IMG/VR virus record: IMGVR_UViG_3300042691_007090
Span: 1-30,570 of that record
Length of the DNA stretch: 30,570 nucleotides
Source: a virus
Reading direction: 5' to 3' (one strand)
Position numbers and translations under genes: made by a program. Shown piece by piece: positions 1 to 7,933 of this stretch (position 1 is the first letter of the stretch; the number at the start of each line of letters is the position of its first letter). Under the pieces are notes generated by a model. It searched no databases and was not told the origin of the DNA. It saw only the letters and a list, made by a program, of their open reading frames with translations.

Positions 1-143
1 CGCAAGGCGCTGGCGAGATCCCCGGCAAAGTGTCTGTACCAATGCCCGGCACCAACACCACACAGCCCGAGTTCAAGAAAGAAGGCGGCGCGGTCAAGGC
101 ACCCGTTGGCTTCAACAACGGCATCATCAACGGAATGATCTAA
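1..143 (+). CDS. 3' end of an unrecognised small phage protein (partial)
   Basis: An open frame enters from the left edge and stops at TAA 141-143, giving 46 visible residues from base 3. The segment is rich in Gly, Pro, Asn and Lys, includes KKEGGAVKAPVG and ends in NGIINGMI. It has no recognisable domain. Its stop overlaps the ATG of the next gene (TAATG), so it belongs to the same transcript as the genes that follow. The start and total length lie outside the window. Function is unknown; the position upstream of the terminase suggests an accessory late protein. Confidence 0.6.
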   Translation, partial: QGAGEIPGKVSVPMPGTNTTQPEFKKEGGAVKAPVGFNNGIINGMI

Positions 144-322
144 TGGCCAAGCCCGGCTTGTACGCCAACATCCAAGCCAAGAGGGCACGCATAGCCTCTG
201 GCTCGGGTGAACGTATGCGCCAGCCCGGCGAAAAGGGCGCACCTACCAAGGCTGACTTTGTCGAGTCGGCCAAGACGGCCAAGCCGGCCAAGGCCGGCAT
301 TATCCGAGGGGCGATGAAGTGA
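143..322 (+). CDS. Small basic conserved phage protein (59 aa)
   Basis: ATG at 143 overlaps the previous stop; the stop is TGA 320-322. The 59-residue product begins MAKPGLYANIQAKR and continues with a Gly/Ser/Arg-rich stretch (IASGSGERMRQPG) and KGAPT. This arrangement resembles a short basic protein often seen near phage terminase or portal genes; I recognise the pattern but know no experimentally assigned role. It is highly basic with no hydrophobic segment, so it is likely soluble and might bind nucleic acid (inference). Its last codons (RGAMK) contain the AGGGG ribosome-binding site for the next gene, whose GTG start overlaps this stop. Confidence 0.75.
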   Translation: MAKPGLYANIQAKRARIASGSGERMRQPGEKGAPTKADFVESAKTAKPAKAGIIRGAMK

Positions 323-639
323 AGAGCCCCGCTTGGCAACGCAAAGAAGGCAAGGCGCCATCAGGCGGCCTCAATGCCAAAGGCCGCGCCAGCGCGAAGG
401 CTGAGGGGATGAACCTCAAGGCCCCAGTCAAAGCCGGCGACAACCCTCGCCGCGCTTCCTTTTTGGCGCGCATGGGCAACATGCCCGGCCCTGAACGCAA
501 GGACGGTGAGCCCACGCGATTGCTGCTGAGTCTCAATGCTTGGGGCGCCAGCAGCAAAGCTGACGCCAAGGCAAAGGCCAAAGCGATCAGCGCGCGCAAT
601 GAAGGCCTTGTGCGGGGAGCAATGAAGAATGGCAAGTAA
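319..639 (+). CDS. Small basic conserved phage protein, DUF6321-like
   Basis: A GTG start at 319 overlaps the preceding stop, with AGGGG about 8 nt upstream, and gives a 106-residue basic protein. The order of motifs is PAWQRKEGK, GGLNAKGRASA, NLKAPVKAGDNPRRASFLARM and a basic C-terminus. The pattern 'GGLnaKGR... NLKAPV... RRaSFlARM' matches my memory of the DUF6321 group of small phage proteins, which have no established function. It ends RGAMKNGK, echoing the RGAMK terminus of the preceding gene. It overlaps the next gene by 11 nt, consistent with translational coupling. The DUF name is from memory and should be treated as tentative. Confidence 0.7.
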   Translation: MKSPAWQRKEGKAPSGGLNAKGRASAKAEGMNLKAPVKAGDNPRRASFLARMGNMPGPERKDGEPTRLLLSLNAWGASSKADAKAKAKAISARNEGLVRGAMKNGK

Positions 640-1093
640 ACGAAATCCAAGTCGCAACGCCGACTTAGCCGGGGCGCCACCAAAGCTGGCGACCATGGAC
701 GATCTGGCGATTCCGACAGCGGCCAAGACAGGCCGTGCGCACCCAGTGAGCAAGAGCGCCAGCACGAGCCGCGCGCCGCACCGGATCAACCTTCGAGCTG
801 TTGCAGAAGCCTGCATCGAAGAGGGGCTCGATCCAGCCGTCGAGATCGCCAAGGCCCTGAAGGCCACGATCCCGATGATGCGCAGTGGCCAGCCAGTGCT
901 TGACGACAAAGGCAAGAACATCATGGTTCCTCTGCTTGACGTTGACACGCGCATGCGGACGCTCAATGAGTTTCTGCAATACACGCAACCAAAGCTGAAA
1001 AGCGTTGAGCTCAAGATGTCCGGCACGTTGGACCTGACCAGCGAACAGCTGGACAATCGGCTAAACATGTTGCTTGCAAAGGCTGCTAGATGA
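629..1093 (+). CDS. Probable terminase small subunit
   Basis: The ATG at 629 follows GGGGAG. The 154-residue product ends at TGA 1093, which overlaps the terminase large subunit start (ATGA). The N-terminal 60 residues are basic and low complexity. Residues 52-95 look alpha-helical (INLRAVAEACIEEGLDPAVE...). A loop with DDKGKNIMVPLLDVDTRMRTLNEFLQY follows, then the C-terminus DLTSEQLDNRLNMLLAKA. Size, position and coupling to TerL fit a small terminase, which would recognise phage DNA and regulate the TerL motor. I see no diagnostic helix-turn-helix motif, so the call rests mainly on synteny. An unrelated small DNA-binding protein is the main alternative. Confidence 0.55.
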   Translation: MASKRNPSRNADLAGAPPKLATMDDLAIPTAAKTGRAHPVSKSASTSRAPHRINLRAVAEACIEEGLDPAVEIAKALKATIPMMRSGQPVLDDKGKNIMVPLLDVDTRMRTLNEFLQYTQPKLKSVELKMSGTLDLTSEQLDNRLNMLLAKAAR

Positions 1094-2559
1094 TCCAGCT
1101 TGACCGTATCAACACTGCGCTGCTAGACGACGACGAGAAGCGAGAGTTGTACGAGCTGCTGCGCATGAAAGACATTCGGGCCAAGCGCAATCGACTGGCG
1201 ACCTATGCGCCGTACAAAAAGCAGATCGAGTTTCACAATGCCGGCCTTGACTTTCGTGAGCGCTTGTTCATGGCAGGCAACCAGCTTGGCAAGACGTGGG
1301 CCGGGGCCTTTGAGGTCGCGATGCACGCAACAGGCCGCTACCCATCGTGGTGGACGGGCAAGCGATACAACTACGCTATCCGCTGCATGGTTGGATCCGA
1401 ATCGGCCGAGCTGACCCGCAAGGGTATTCAGCGCTTGCTGCTTGGGCCGCCAGAGATGCGCGAGGAGTGGGGCACAGGCGCCATTCCGTTTGCCTGTGTG
1501 CGCGACACCAGCATGAAGCAGGGCGTGCCCGATGCGGTCTCAAGCATTGTCGTGCGGCACGAATGCGGTGAAGACAGCGTGATCCAGTTCAACAGCTACG
1601 ACCAAGGCCGCACCAAGTGGCAGGCCGACACCGTGGATCTGGTGTGGTTCGACGAGGAGCCACCGCTGCCAATTTATTCTGAGGGCTTGACCCGTACGCA
1701 GGCAACAGCCGGTCAGGTCTTCGTGACCTTTACGCCGTTGCTTGGCATGTCCGAAGTGGTCAAGCGATTCCTGCTGGAGAAGCCGGCGTCATCGACCGTC
1801 ACCAACATGACGATCAGCGACGCCGAGCACTACACACCCGAGCAGGCTGCGGCGATCATTGCCAGCTACCCGGAGCACGAGCGTGAAGCCCGTGCCAAAG
1901 GCATTCCCATTTTGGGATCTGGCCGTGTGTTTCCTGTGGTCGAGGAGGCGATCAAGATCCGGGCCTTCCCGATCCCGCCACACTGGGCGCGCATTGCGGC
2001 GATTGACTTCGGTGTCGACCACCCTACCGCCGTCGTGTGGATGGCTTGGGACAAGGACAGCGACACGCTCTACGTGACCGACTGCTACAGACGCAGTGAG
2101 CCCGGCATTGCTGGCCACTCGATGGCTGTGCGTGCACGGGGCGAATGGGTGCCAATGGCTTGGCCGCATGACGGCTTGCAGCGCGACAAGGGCGGCAGCG
2201 GTGAGCAGCTGGCCAAGCAGTACAAGGACCAAGGCTTGAACATGATGGCCAACCGGGCTACGTTCGAGGACGGCAGCAACGGCGTCGAGGCCGGCCTGTC
2301 CGAGATGCTGACACGCATGCAGACCATGCGCTTGCGCGTGTTCTCACATCTGGAAGACTGGTTTGAAGAATTCAGGCTGTACCACCGCAAAGACGGTATG
2401 GTCGTTAAAATCAGCGATGACTTGATGTCGGCAACGCGATACGCCATGATGATGAGGCGCTTTGCCAAGACACAAGAAGAAGCCGAGGGCCGCATGCGTT
2501 CTAGCCGCATGGCCCCGACGCTTGAGTTCAACGTATTCGACCCGGTCACCGGGTATTGA
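1090..2559 (+). CDS. terL: Terminase large subunit (ATPase/nuclease)
   Basis: This 489-residue protein is the DNA-packaging motor and headful/end-cutting nuclease that docks on the portal. The Walker A motif GNQLGKT lies at residues 63-69. A hydrophobic strand plus acidic pair (VDLVWFDEE, about 183-190) forms Walker B with the catalytic Glu. The C-terminal RNase H-like nuclease shows three acidic clusters: AAIDFG (Asp306), WPHDG (Asp361) and ISDDLMSATRYAM (Asp443/444). Length and motif order match P22/T4-type large terminases. The start overlaps the upstream stop as ATGA. No frameshift or missing catalytic residue is apparent. Confidence 0.97.
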   Translation: MIQLDRINTALLDDDEKRELYELLRMKDIRAKRNRLATYAPYKKQIEFHNAGLDFRERLFMAGNQLGKTWAGAFEVAMHATGRYPSWWTGKRYNYAIRCMVGSESAELTRKGIQRLLLGPPEMREEWGTGAIPFACVRDTSMKQGVPDAVSSIVVRHECGEDSVIQFNSYDQGRTKWQADTVDLVWFDEEPPLPIYSEGLTRTQATAGQVFVTFTPLLGMSEVVKRFLLEKPASSTVTNMTISDAEHYTPEQAAAIIASYPEHEREARAKGIPILGSGRVFPVVEEAIKIRAFPIPPHWARIAAIDFGVDHPTAVVWMAWDKDSDTLYVTDCYRRSEPGIAGHSMAVRARGEWVPMAWPHDGLQRDKGGSGEQLAKQYKDQGLNMMANRATFEDGSNGVEAGLSEMLTRMQTMRLRVFSHLEDWFEEFRLYHRKDGMVVKISDDLMSATRYAMMMRRFAKTQEEAEGRMRSSRMAPTLEFNVFDPVTGY

Positions 2560-2583
2560 TTAACCTTAACAGAGGAAACTTTT

Positions 2584-2949
2584 ATGGCTACTATCACACC
2601 AACAATCGATCGCGACTCAATCCCCGGCGTGGTCCTTGCCTCATGGGCTGCCATGGCTACCAACGACGTGGGCGCCGGCGTGCCCATTGCCTATGCAGCT
2701 GACCTAACTACCCAAGCGACCGGCACCTTTGGCGGCGGCACGATTACGTGGCAAGGATCCAACGACAACACCAATTGGAGCTCGCTAACCCAGAGAAGCG
2801 GCACCACGGCCATGGCTTTTACGGCGGCTGGAATGGGTACCGCCAATGAGAACCCGGCGTGGATTCGTCCCGCAGTTACCAGCGGCACCAGCGTTGTAAT
2901 CAAAGGCGTTGTAGCCATCCACGCACGCTACGCCAAAGCACCTTACTGA
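2584..2949 (+). CDS. Small beta-rich phage structural protein
   Basis: The ATG at 2584 is preceded by a good AGAGGAAAC ribosome-binding site. The 121-residue product contains GTFGGGTITWQGSNDNTNW followed by FTAAGMGTANENPAWIRPAV and SGTSVVIKGVVAIHA. This arrangement, a strand with 'QGSNDGTNW' and later 'IRP.VTSG', recurs in small phage proteins found beside head genes and looks like a beta-sandwich. Between terL and portal, a virion decoration or neck-associated role is plausible but inferred. There is no signal peptide or membrane segment. Confidence 0.75.
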   Translation: MATITPTIDRDSIPGVVLASWAAMATNDVGAGVPIAYAADLTTQATGTFGGGTITWQGSNDNTNWSSLTQRSGTTAMAFTAAGMGTANENPAWIRPAVTSGTSVVIKGVVAIHARYAKAPY

Positions 2950-2966
2950 GCTGAGGACTGAACCCC

Positions 2967-5195
2967 ATGCAAATCCAACCACAACAAATCGACGTCGAGG
3001 TCGAGTACGAAGATCCAGAAGAGCGGATGCGCAAGAAGGCGGAGAAGCTGCAATCTTTCGGCTCTTCGCTCAGTGGCCAACGTGACGAATGGATTCGTTC
3101 GCGCGGCTCCTACGGCGTCGACAAGCGTTGGATTGAGGACGAGGACCAGTACAACGGCAAGGACAACATCAACAAGGCAGCCAGCCAGATGATGACCAGC
3201 GTGGAGCAGGGCTACCCTGTGACCACGCAGGGCGCCAAGCCCCACCGCTCGACGGTGTTTATCGGCATGACGCGTCAAAAGACCAATGCTGCCGAGGCCC
3301 GCCTTGCAGACATTCTGCTGCCGACCGACGACCGCAACTGGGGCATACAGCCCACGCCAAGCCCCGAGTTGATGGGCATGAGCAAAGACAACAAGATGGC
3401 CATGGACCCACAAGGCCAGCCAGTCATGGGTGAGGACGGGCAACCAGTCCGCGTTCGTGACGTTGTCAAGGCTGTGCTTGAGATGGCCAACAAGAAGGCC
3501 TTGGCCATGCAGACCGAGATCGAAGATCAGCTGGTCGAATGCAACTACAACGGCGAGTTGCGCAAAATGATTCACGACGCCGCCGTGCTTGGCACAGGCG
3601 TGGTCAAGGGTCCGATCGTCACCAACCGCACACGCAAGGCGTGGCAGCCCATGACAGACAGCATGGGCCAAACGGTCCACCAGATCGAGATCGTGCAAGA
3701 GATCAGCCCTGCTTCGTTCCGCGTTGACCCGCGCAACGTCTGGCCAGATCCCGGCTGCGGCGAAAACATTCACAACGGCAAAGGCATCTACGAGCGCGAA
3801 CAGGTCACGGCCAAACAGATCCGCGACCTTGCCAAGCAGCCCGGCTTCATGAAAGACCAGCTGCGCAAAGTATTGGAAGAGGGGCCTAAGCAGTCCGCCA
3901 CATTGCGCGAGATGACCGACGAAGACCAGCGCGACATGGCCCGTTTGACCTACGAGATGTGGACCTATTGGGGCGAAGTGGACCACGACGACCTTGAGTC
4001 TGCGGGAGTATCCATGGGCGAGAAAGACGAGCTGCGCAGCATCAGCGCGTGCGTCGTCATGATCAACAACACCGTGGTCAAGGCGTTCCTGAACCCACTG
4101 GAAGGCGGCGACATACCCTACGACTTCTATGTCTGGGAAAAGGTTGCGGGCTCAATGTGGGGCTACGGCATCCCGTACCTCATGCGTTCACAGCAGAAGG
4201 TCTTGAACGCTGCATGGCGCCAGATGATGGACAACGCCGGCGTGTCCAGCGGTCCACAGATCGTCATCAAGCCGGGTGCGATCCAGCCAGCCGACAAGCA
4301 GTGGCAGCTGTCTGCCCGCAAGATCTGGTACGCAACCGACGACATCGACGACGTGCGCAAGGCGTTCTCGACCTTTGAATTCAATTCACACCAAGCCGAG
4401 CTGGCAGGCATCATCAAGATGGCCACCGAGCTGGCAGACGCTGAGACCGGCGTGCCTACTATCATGCAAGGCGAGAAGGGAGCAGCGCCAGACACTGTCG
4501 GTGGCATGCAAATGTTGATGAACAGCGCCAACGTGGTTTTGCGCAGGCTCGTCAAACAGTTCGACGACATGGTCACCAAGTCGCACATCCGTCGTTACTA
4601 CGACTACAACATGATGTACAACGACGACGAAGAGATCAAGGGCGACTTCACAATCGACGCCCGTGGCTCAAGCGCGTTGGTGGTCCGTGACATCCAGAAC
4701 CAATCGTTCTTGAACCTGCTTGCCGCTGGGGCCAACCCGGTTTACGGCATGTACCTTGACACACAGAAGTTATTTGAGAAGGCCTTGCAGGCCCAGCACA
4801 TCGACCCGGCCGAGGTGTTCAAGCCAGAGGAAGAGATTGAGCAAATCAAGGAAATGCAGAAGCAGGCGGCAGCCGCAGGGCCACCGCCCGACCCAGCCAT
4901 GGCCGTGGCCCAAGTTCGCGCGCAGGCCGAGATGCAGAAAGTCCAATTGCAGAATCAAGGCGACTTGCAAGAACTGCAAGTGCGTCAGGCAATCTCTGCG
5001 CAAGAGGCCGACCTGCACATCATGCAGCTGGAGATGACGCGTGAGATCGAGATGCTGAAGTTGTCCAACTCGCAGAACATTAGCCTTGAGAAGATCAAGG
5101 CCCAATTGGCCGACACCGCTATGAAAGAGCGCAGCCGTAAAGAGCTGTTTGCTGCTGAGCGCGACTTGGCTTTACAGACTGGCTCAGGAATTTAA
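2967..5195 (+). CDS. Portal (head-tail connector) protein
   Basis: This 742-residue protein would form the dodecameric portal ring through which TerL pumps DNA and on which the tail assembles. It starts at ATG 2967 with GAGGA upstream. The N-terminal part contains MTRQKTNAAEARLADILLP, typical of large podovirus portals, then residues such as FRVDPRNVWPDPGC and EAGVPT-like segments (DAETGVPTIMQGEKG) before the stem/clip region. Residues about 600-742 are Gln/Glu/Lys/Ala-rich and strongly predicted coiled coil, matching the long C-terminal barrel of P22-type portals. Position directly after terL supports the call. Sequence alone does not separate P22-like from N4-like subgroups. Confidence 0.9.
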   Translation: MQIQPQQIDVEVEYEDPEERMRKKAEKLQSFGSSLSGQRDEWIRSRGSYGVDKRWIEDEDQYNGKDNINKAASQMMTSVEQGYPVTTQGAKPHRSTVFIGMTRQKTNAAEARLADILLPTDDRNWGIQPTPSPELMGMSKDNKMAMDPQGQPVMGEDGQPVRVRDVVKAVLEMANKKALAMQTEIEDQLVECNYNGELRKMIHDAAVLGTGVVKGPIVTNRTRKAWQPMTDSMGQTVHQIEIVQEISPASFRVDPRNVWPDPGCGENIHNGKGIYEREQVTAKQIRDLAKQPGFMKDQLRKVLEEGPKQSATLREMTDEDQRDMARLTYEMWTYWGEVDHDDLESAGVSMGEKDELRSISACVVMINNTVVKAFLNPLEGGDIPYDFYVWEKVAGSMWGYGIPYLMRSQQKVLNAAWRQMMDNAGVSSGPQIVIKPGAIQPADKQWQLSARKIWYATDDIDDVRKAFSTFEFNSHQAELAGIIKMATELADAETGVPTIMQGEKGAAPDTVGGMQMLMNSANVVLRRLVKQFDDMVTKSHIRRYYDYNMMYNDDEEIKGDFTIDARGSSALVVRDIQNQSFLNLLAAGANPVYGMYLDTQKLFEKALQAQHIDPAEVFKPEEEIEQIKEMQKQAAAAGPPPDPAMAVAQVRAQAEMQKVQLQNQGDLQELQVRQAISAQEADLHIMQLEMTREIEMLKLSNSQNISLEKIKAQLADTAMKERSRKELFAAERDLALQTGSGI

Positions 5196-5207
5196 GGAAG
5201 AACAATT

Positions 5208-6077
5208 ATGGCTACAAGCGGTTACTCGGGCTTAGATAAGGCAACGCCTAAAAGCGGCGTGGATCTGCGAACGTTGGTGGAGGCAACTACGGGCCGCCCT
5301 CTCGACTACAGCCAACCCGGAGAGCAAGAATTGGTTCAAAGGGTTTCAAACGCAATGTACGGTAACGTCGGCGCCAACCTAGACGCCCGCGACTGGAAAA
5401 CCATTATGGCTTCCAGCAACCCGCTTGAGGCTGCTGAAAAAGCGCTTAAAGACATGTACAGCGACAAGGCTTATTTGGTTGCCAACGCCAGCCACGTAAT
5501 GGGGCAAGGCTATTTGCCTGAACAAGCGGACTACACGTATCAACAAATGCAGGGTCGGGTTGGTTCAACGTACGACTCAAACTGGTCGTCAGGTTCGCAA
5601 TTTGCAGGCAAGATTGACACGCCGGGTTATTTAGCCGGTGTTACTAAAGCAGCCAACGACCCCGTTGCTACAGACACGTTTACCGCTTCCTATTGGAAAA
5701 AGTACGGCGGCAACCCAACACTTACCAGCGGTGGCACAACCGTAAACACGGGCAGCACAAACATCAACACTGGCGCCAGCACCCCTACTACCGGCGCAGT
5801 CTATGGTCCAGATGGCAGATCATATGTCTCCCCAGCAGCAGCTATTGCTGCTGGCGTTACCAATTACACCCTTACAAAACCCGCAGGTTTGATTGCCAAT
5901 GCGGACTTGATGGGTTCTGGCGGCGGCGGCACAGAGGCTAGGGGCTTCATGGCTGACGCTATCAGCACCGGCAATGTCAATCCCGGGGGTTTGATTGCCA
6001 GCCAAAACTCGCAATTGTTTAATCCGGTTACCCAAATCAATTTGCCCACCGGCGTCCCCAACCCTTTTAGGACTTAA
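5208..6077 (+). CDS. Unrecognised protein with C-terminal module shared with its neighbour (A copy)
   Basis: This 289-residue protein begins at ATG 5208 after GGAAGAA. I do not recognise the family. Residues 1-165 are a soluble mixed-composition domain (DLRTLVEATTGRP, NPLEAAEKALKDMY). A Thr/Gly/Asn-rich linker (about 170-195) follows, then the 92-residue module beginning VYGPDGRSY and ending GVPNPF. This module is repeated without gaps in the next gene. The low-complexity linker suggests a flexible tether. Lying between portal and scaffold genes, it could be a virion or assembly protein, but no function can be assigned. A 3-nt gap to the next gene indicates co-translation. Confidence 0.85.
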   Translation: MATSGYSGLDKATPKSGVDLRTLVEATTGRPLDYSQPGEQELVQRVSNAMYGNVGANLDARDWKTIMASSNPLEAAEKALKDMYSDKAYLVANASHVMGQGYLPEQADYTYQQMQGRVGSTYDSNWSSGSQFAGKIDTPGYLAGVTKAANDPVATDTFTASYWKKYGGNPTLTSGGTTVNTGSTNINTGASTPTTGAVYGPDGRSYVSPAAAIAAGVTNYTLTKPAGLIANADLMGSGGGGTEARGFMADAISTGNVNPGGLIASQNSQLFNPVTQINLPTGVPNPFRT

Positions 6078-6833
6078 ATCATGGCGACACTAACCCCAGC
6101 ACAAGCGCAAGAGATGATCTACCGGTCAATGCTGACCGGCGTCCCAACCTCAGAATTTAATGCGGCCGGCGGCTACGACGCCGTGTACAGTTTGGCCAAA
6201 TCGGCCGGCGGTAATATGGGCGCCCCAAGCGACGAAGCCATTAAAAAATATGGGCCAACTATTGCAGCTCAGGGCTACGGCAACATGTCGTACGCACCGG
6301 GCAACACAGTCAATGACTCTGCCTTGGCAGCTGCTGGGTACGATAACTACTACGACCAAGCGCTTAAGAAGCCGTCTACAAGCTACTTGCAAAAACAAAT
6401 ACTTGAGCTGCAAAACAGTTACAAAGACTTGTTGGCAAAAAGTAAAACTCCCGGCACCACTACGAGCACCGGCACCACTACCGGCGGCGCAACAGTAGAT
6501 GCCGGCGGTACAAGCATTGATACAAGCAACTCGGGCGCCGGCACTTCTGGCGTGGTCTATGGCCCTGATGGCAAAATGTACAGCTCGGCTGCGTCTGCCA
6601 TTGCTGCCGGCGTGACCAACTACACCCGCACAAAACCTGTGGGCGCAATTGCTGGCGCTGACACTTTGGGCGCAGGGGGCGGTGGCACAACGGCTAGGGG
6701 CTTTATGGCCAACGACTCTCAAGTTGGTAACGTCAACACCGGCGGTTTAATTGCCAATCAGAGCCAGCAGCTGTTTAACACCAACCCCAACGTCAAACTA
6801 CCTCCCGGCGTGGCCAACCCTTTTAACGTCTAA
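5799..6833 (+). repeat. Duplicated 92-codon C-terminal module (5799-6077 and 6555-6833)
   Basis: Two 279-nt segments, each running from a VYGPDG codon to the stop of its gene, encode 92-residue modules that align end to end without gaps. Conserved anchors are VYGPDG, AIAAGVTNYT, TKP.G, GGGGT.ARGFMA, GNVN.GGLIA.Q, QLFN, LP.GV.NPF. The DNA differs mostly at third positions, so this is an old, selected duplication and not recent unequal recombination. Confidence 0.9.
6081..6833 (+). CDS. Unrecognised protein with C-terminal module shared with its neighbour (B copy)
   Basis: This 250-residue protein starts 3 nt after the preceding stop. The N-terminal 125 residues (TPAQAQEMIYRSMLTG, a Gly/Ala/Tyr-rich middle, then a helical LQKQILELQNSYKDLLAKS) do not resemble the neighbour's N-terminus. 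After a Thr/Gly/Ser linker (about 123-158), residues 159-250 form the module VYGPDGKMY...GVANPF. About 60 of 92 positions are identical to the A copy by hand count, with no gap. The arrangement indicates either duplication followed by N-terminal replacement or a shared docking tag attached to two different heads. The function is unknown. Confidence 0.85.
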   Translation: MATLTPAQAQEMIYRSMLTGVPTSEFNAAGGYDAVYSLAKSAGGNMGAPSDEAIKKYGPTIAAQGYGNMSYAPGNTVNDSALAAAGYDNYYDQALKKPSTSYLQKQILELQNSYKDLLAKSKTPGTTTSTGTTTGGATVDAGGTSIDTSNSGAGTSGVVYGPDGKMYSSAASAIAAGVTNYTRTKPVGAIAGADTLGAGGGGTTARGFMANDSQVGNVNTGGLIANQSQQLFNTNPNVKLPPGVANPFNV

Positions 6834-6836
6834 CCT

Positions 6837-7601
6837 ATGTCAGTACTCGCCCGAGACATTGACGCTTACAACCGCGCCCTAGCCGCCTACCAGCGCAGAG
6901 CGGGCAGCTACAACAGCGGCGTGGGTAAGTACAACGAGAGCTTTGTAAGGGACCCTAGTGGAAACCCCTACGTCTATAGCGGCGAGTACGACCCTGCGGG
7001 GTTTAACACCGGACAGTTTTACACGGCTGATAAAGCGTCGGGCCAATTAACTGACACTTCAGCGCCAGCGCAATATGCTGGGATGACGGCTAACACTGAT
7101 AGCCCCGGGTACTCAATGCTTAGGCAAAACCCGACTGGCAAAGAAACAAAAACTTTTACCGGTGCTACCAAGGGCGGCGGTGGGACTGACGGGTGGGGTA
7201 GGCCACGCCCTGAGTATTTCTACCTACCCGGAGAACGGAACCCGGGAAACCCGATGGGTACGCCAACCTCAAGGCAGCTTGACGCCAGCAAAGTTCGCGT
7301 GGTTGCTGTAACGGAGGGCGCAAGAAGCGGGATGGGCGCCAGCATTCCAACGTACACGATTGAGTACGACGTAAACAGTTTTATAGACAAGCCGGGTGAG
7401 TTTACCGAAACCTTTGACAAGAAGGCGCCAGATCCAACCAAGGCCCAGTTGGACCGAGCCGGGCAACCATCACTGGCCCAACAAGAAATGGGCCTCATAG
7501 GCGAGGTGCTTCAAAGTAGAGGGTTGAAAACCGGGCTCAAAGGAATTGTTCGCAAAAAACTGGACGAAAAGCCGGTTCCGGCCACAGAAGAACCAACTTA
7601 A
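6837..7601 (+). CDS. Unrecognised phage protein (254 aa)
   Basis: ATG 6837 lies 3 nt after the previous stop, without a strong ribosome-binding site, suggesting coupling. The N-terminus has a spaced Tyr-Asn pattern (DAYNRALAAYQRRAGSYN..VGKYNESF) typical of amphipathic helices. The centre is Gly/Pro/Thr rich (GATKGGGGTDGWGRPRPEYF) and a beta-like segment follows (VRVVAVTEG, PTYTIEYDVN). The C-terminus (AQQEMGLIGEVLQSRGLKTGLKG) is helical and ends in a charged tail. I do not recognise a family. It is the last gene before the 7621 promoter and may be the end of one transcriptional unit. Confidence 0.8.
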   Translation: MSVLARDIDAYNRALAAYQRRAGSYNSGVGKYNESFVRDPSGNPYVYSGEYDPAGFNTGQFYTADKASGQLTDTSAPAQYAGMTANTDSPGYSMLRQNPTGKETKTFTGATKGGGGTDGWGRPRPEYFYLPGERNPGNPMGTPTSRQLDASKVRVVAVTEGARSGMGASIPTYTIEYDVNSFIDKPGEFTETFDKKAPDPTKAQLDRAGQPSLAQQEMGLIGEVLQSRGLKTGLKGIVRKKLDEKPVPATEEPT

Positions 7602-7620
7602 AAATGACCAAAGATAACTG

Positions 7621-7650
7621 TTGCATAAGCGCCACGATCTGTTATAAAAT
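7621..7650 (+). promoter_or_regulatory. Sigma70-like promoter upstream of scaffold/capsid block
   Basis: A TTGCAT element (7621-7626) is separated by 16 nt from TATAAA (7643-7648, in TATAAAAT). The -10 is near consensus; the -35 matches only its TTG core. It lies in the 108-nt gap after a gene end and directly precedes a two-hairpin leader with the same layout as at 24143. Confidence 0.55.
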
Positions 7651-7656
7651 TTCTTC

Positions 7657-7671
7657 GGGCGAGTTGCGCCC
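7657..7671 (+). promoter_or_regulatory. Leader hairpin 1 (GGGCG/CGCCC)
   Basis: A 5-bp GC-only stem (7657-7661 with 7667-7671) closes an AGTTG loop. It begins about 9 nt after the -10 element, hence at or near the predicted 5' end of the transcript. A GC hairpin at this position could protect RNA from 5' decay or take part in control of the terminator-like hairpin downstream. The counterpart at 24175 has the same position but a different sequence. Confidence 0.5.
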
Positions 7672-7682
7672 AAAATTTACCG

Positions 7683-7707
7683 AAGCCAGCCACCGAGCTG
7701 GCTTTTT
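7683..7707 (+). terminator. Terminator-like hairpin directly before the 7710 start codon
   Basis: An 8-bp stem AAGCCAGC/GCTGGCTT (7683-7690 with 7697-7704) with loop CACCGA runs into TTTTT (7703-7707), three bases before the ATG at 7710. It has all the marks of an intrinsic terminator. Because the promoter at 7621 lies upstream, it may also act as an attenuator producing a roughly 50-nt RNA. Confidence 0.7.
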
Positions 7708-7709
7708 CT

Positions 7710-7910
7710 ATGACTGATTACTCATCAAGCACATGGCATGTTTTGCGCAAGTGGGCGGAAGCCCAGCTTGAGCAAGCCAGAATCAAGAACGACGCTGTTG
7801 CCCTCTCCGATGTTGAGACAGCGGCGATGCGGGGTGAGATACGCATGCTAAAAAGATTTCTCGACTTGCCAAATGCGGCAACTCGGGGTGTGGTGGTCGA
7901 GCCGGATTAA
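7710..7910 (+). CDS. Small conserved phage protein (66 aa)
   Basis: ATG 7710 follows the U-tract of a terminator-like hairpin, with no clear ribosome-binding site. The 66-residue product (STWHVLRKWAEAQLEQAR, then VETAAMRGEIRMLKRFLDLP) is almost entirely helical. The pattern 'W..L..wae..L...R......ta..RGeI..Lk..L.LP' is common to small phage proteins next to portal/scaffold genes, with no assigned function that I know. The absence of a Shine-Dalgarno and the closeness to the hairpin suggest translation is tied to RNA structure. Confidence 0.7.
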   Translation: MTDYSSSTWHVLRKWAEAQLEQARIKNDAVALSDVETAAMRGEIRMLKRFLDLPNAATRGVVVEPD

Positions 7911-7933
7911 CGTCCCGCTTGGCCTTTTTAGTG

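Noticed and set aside
361-1068. 235-codon minus-strand frame
   Set aside because: It is opposite two well-supported + strand genes coupled to the terminase and shows no recognisable protein features.
2943-3986. 347-codon open frame on the minus strand
   Set aside because: It lies wholly opposite the portal gene, has His/Leu/Val-rich composition typical of reversed coding DNA, and has no ribosome-binding site.
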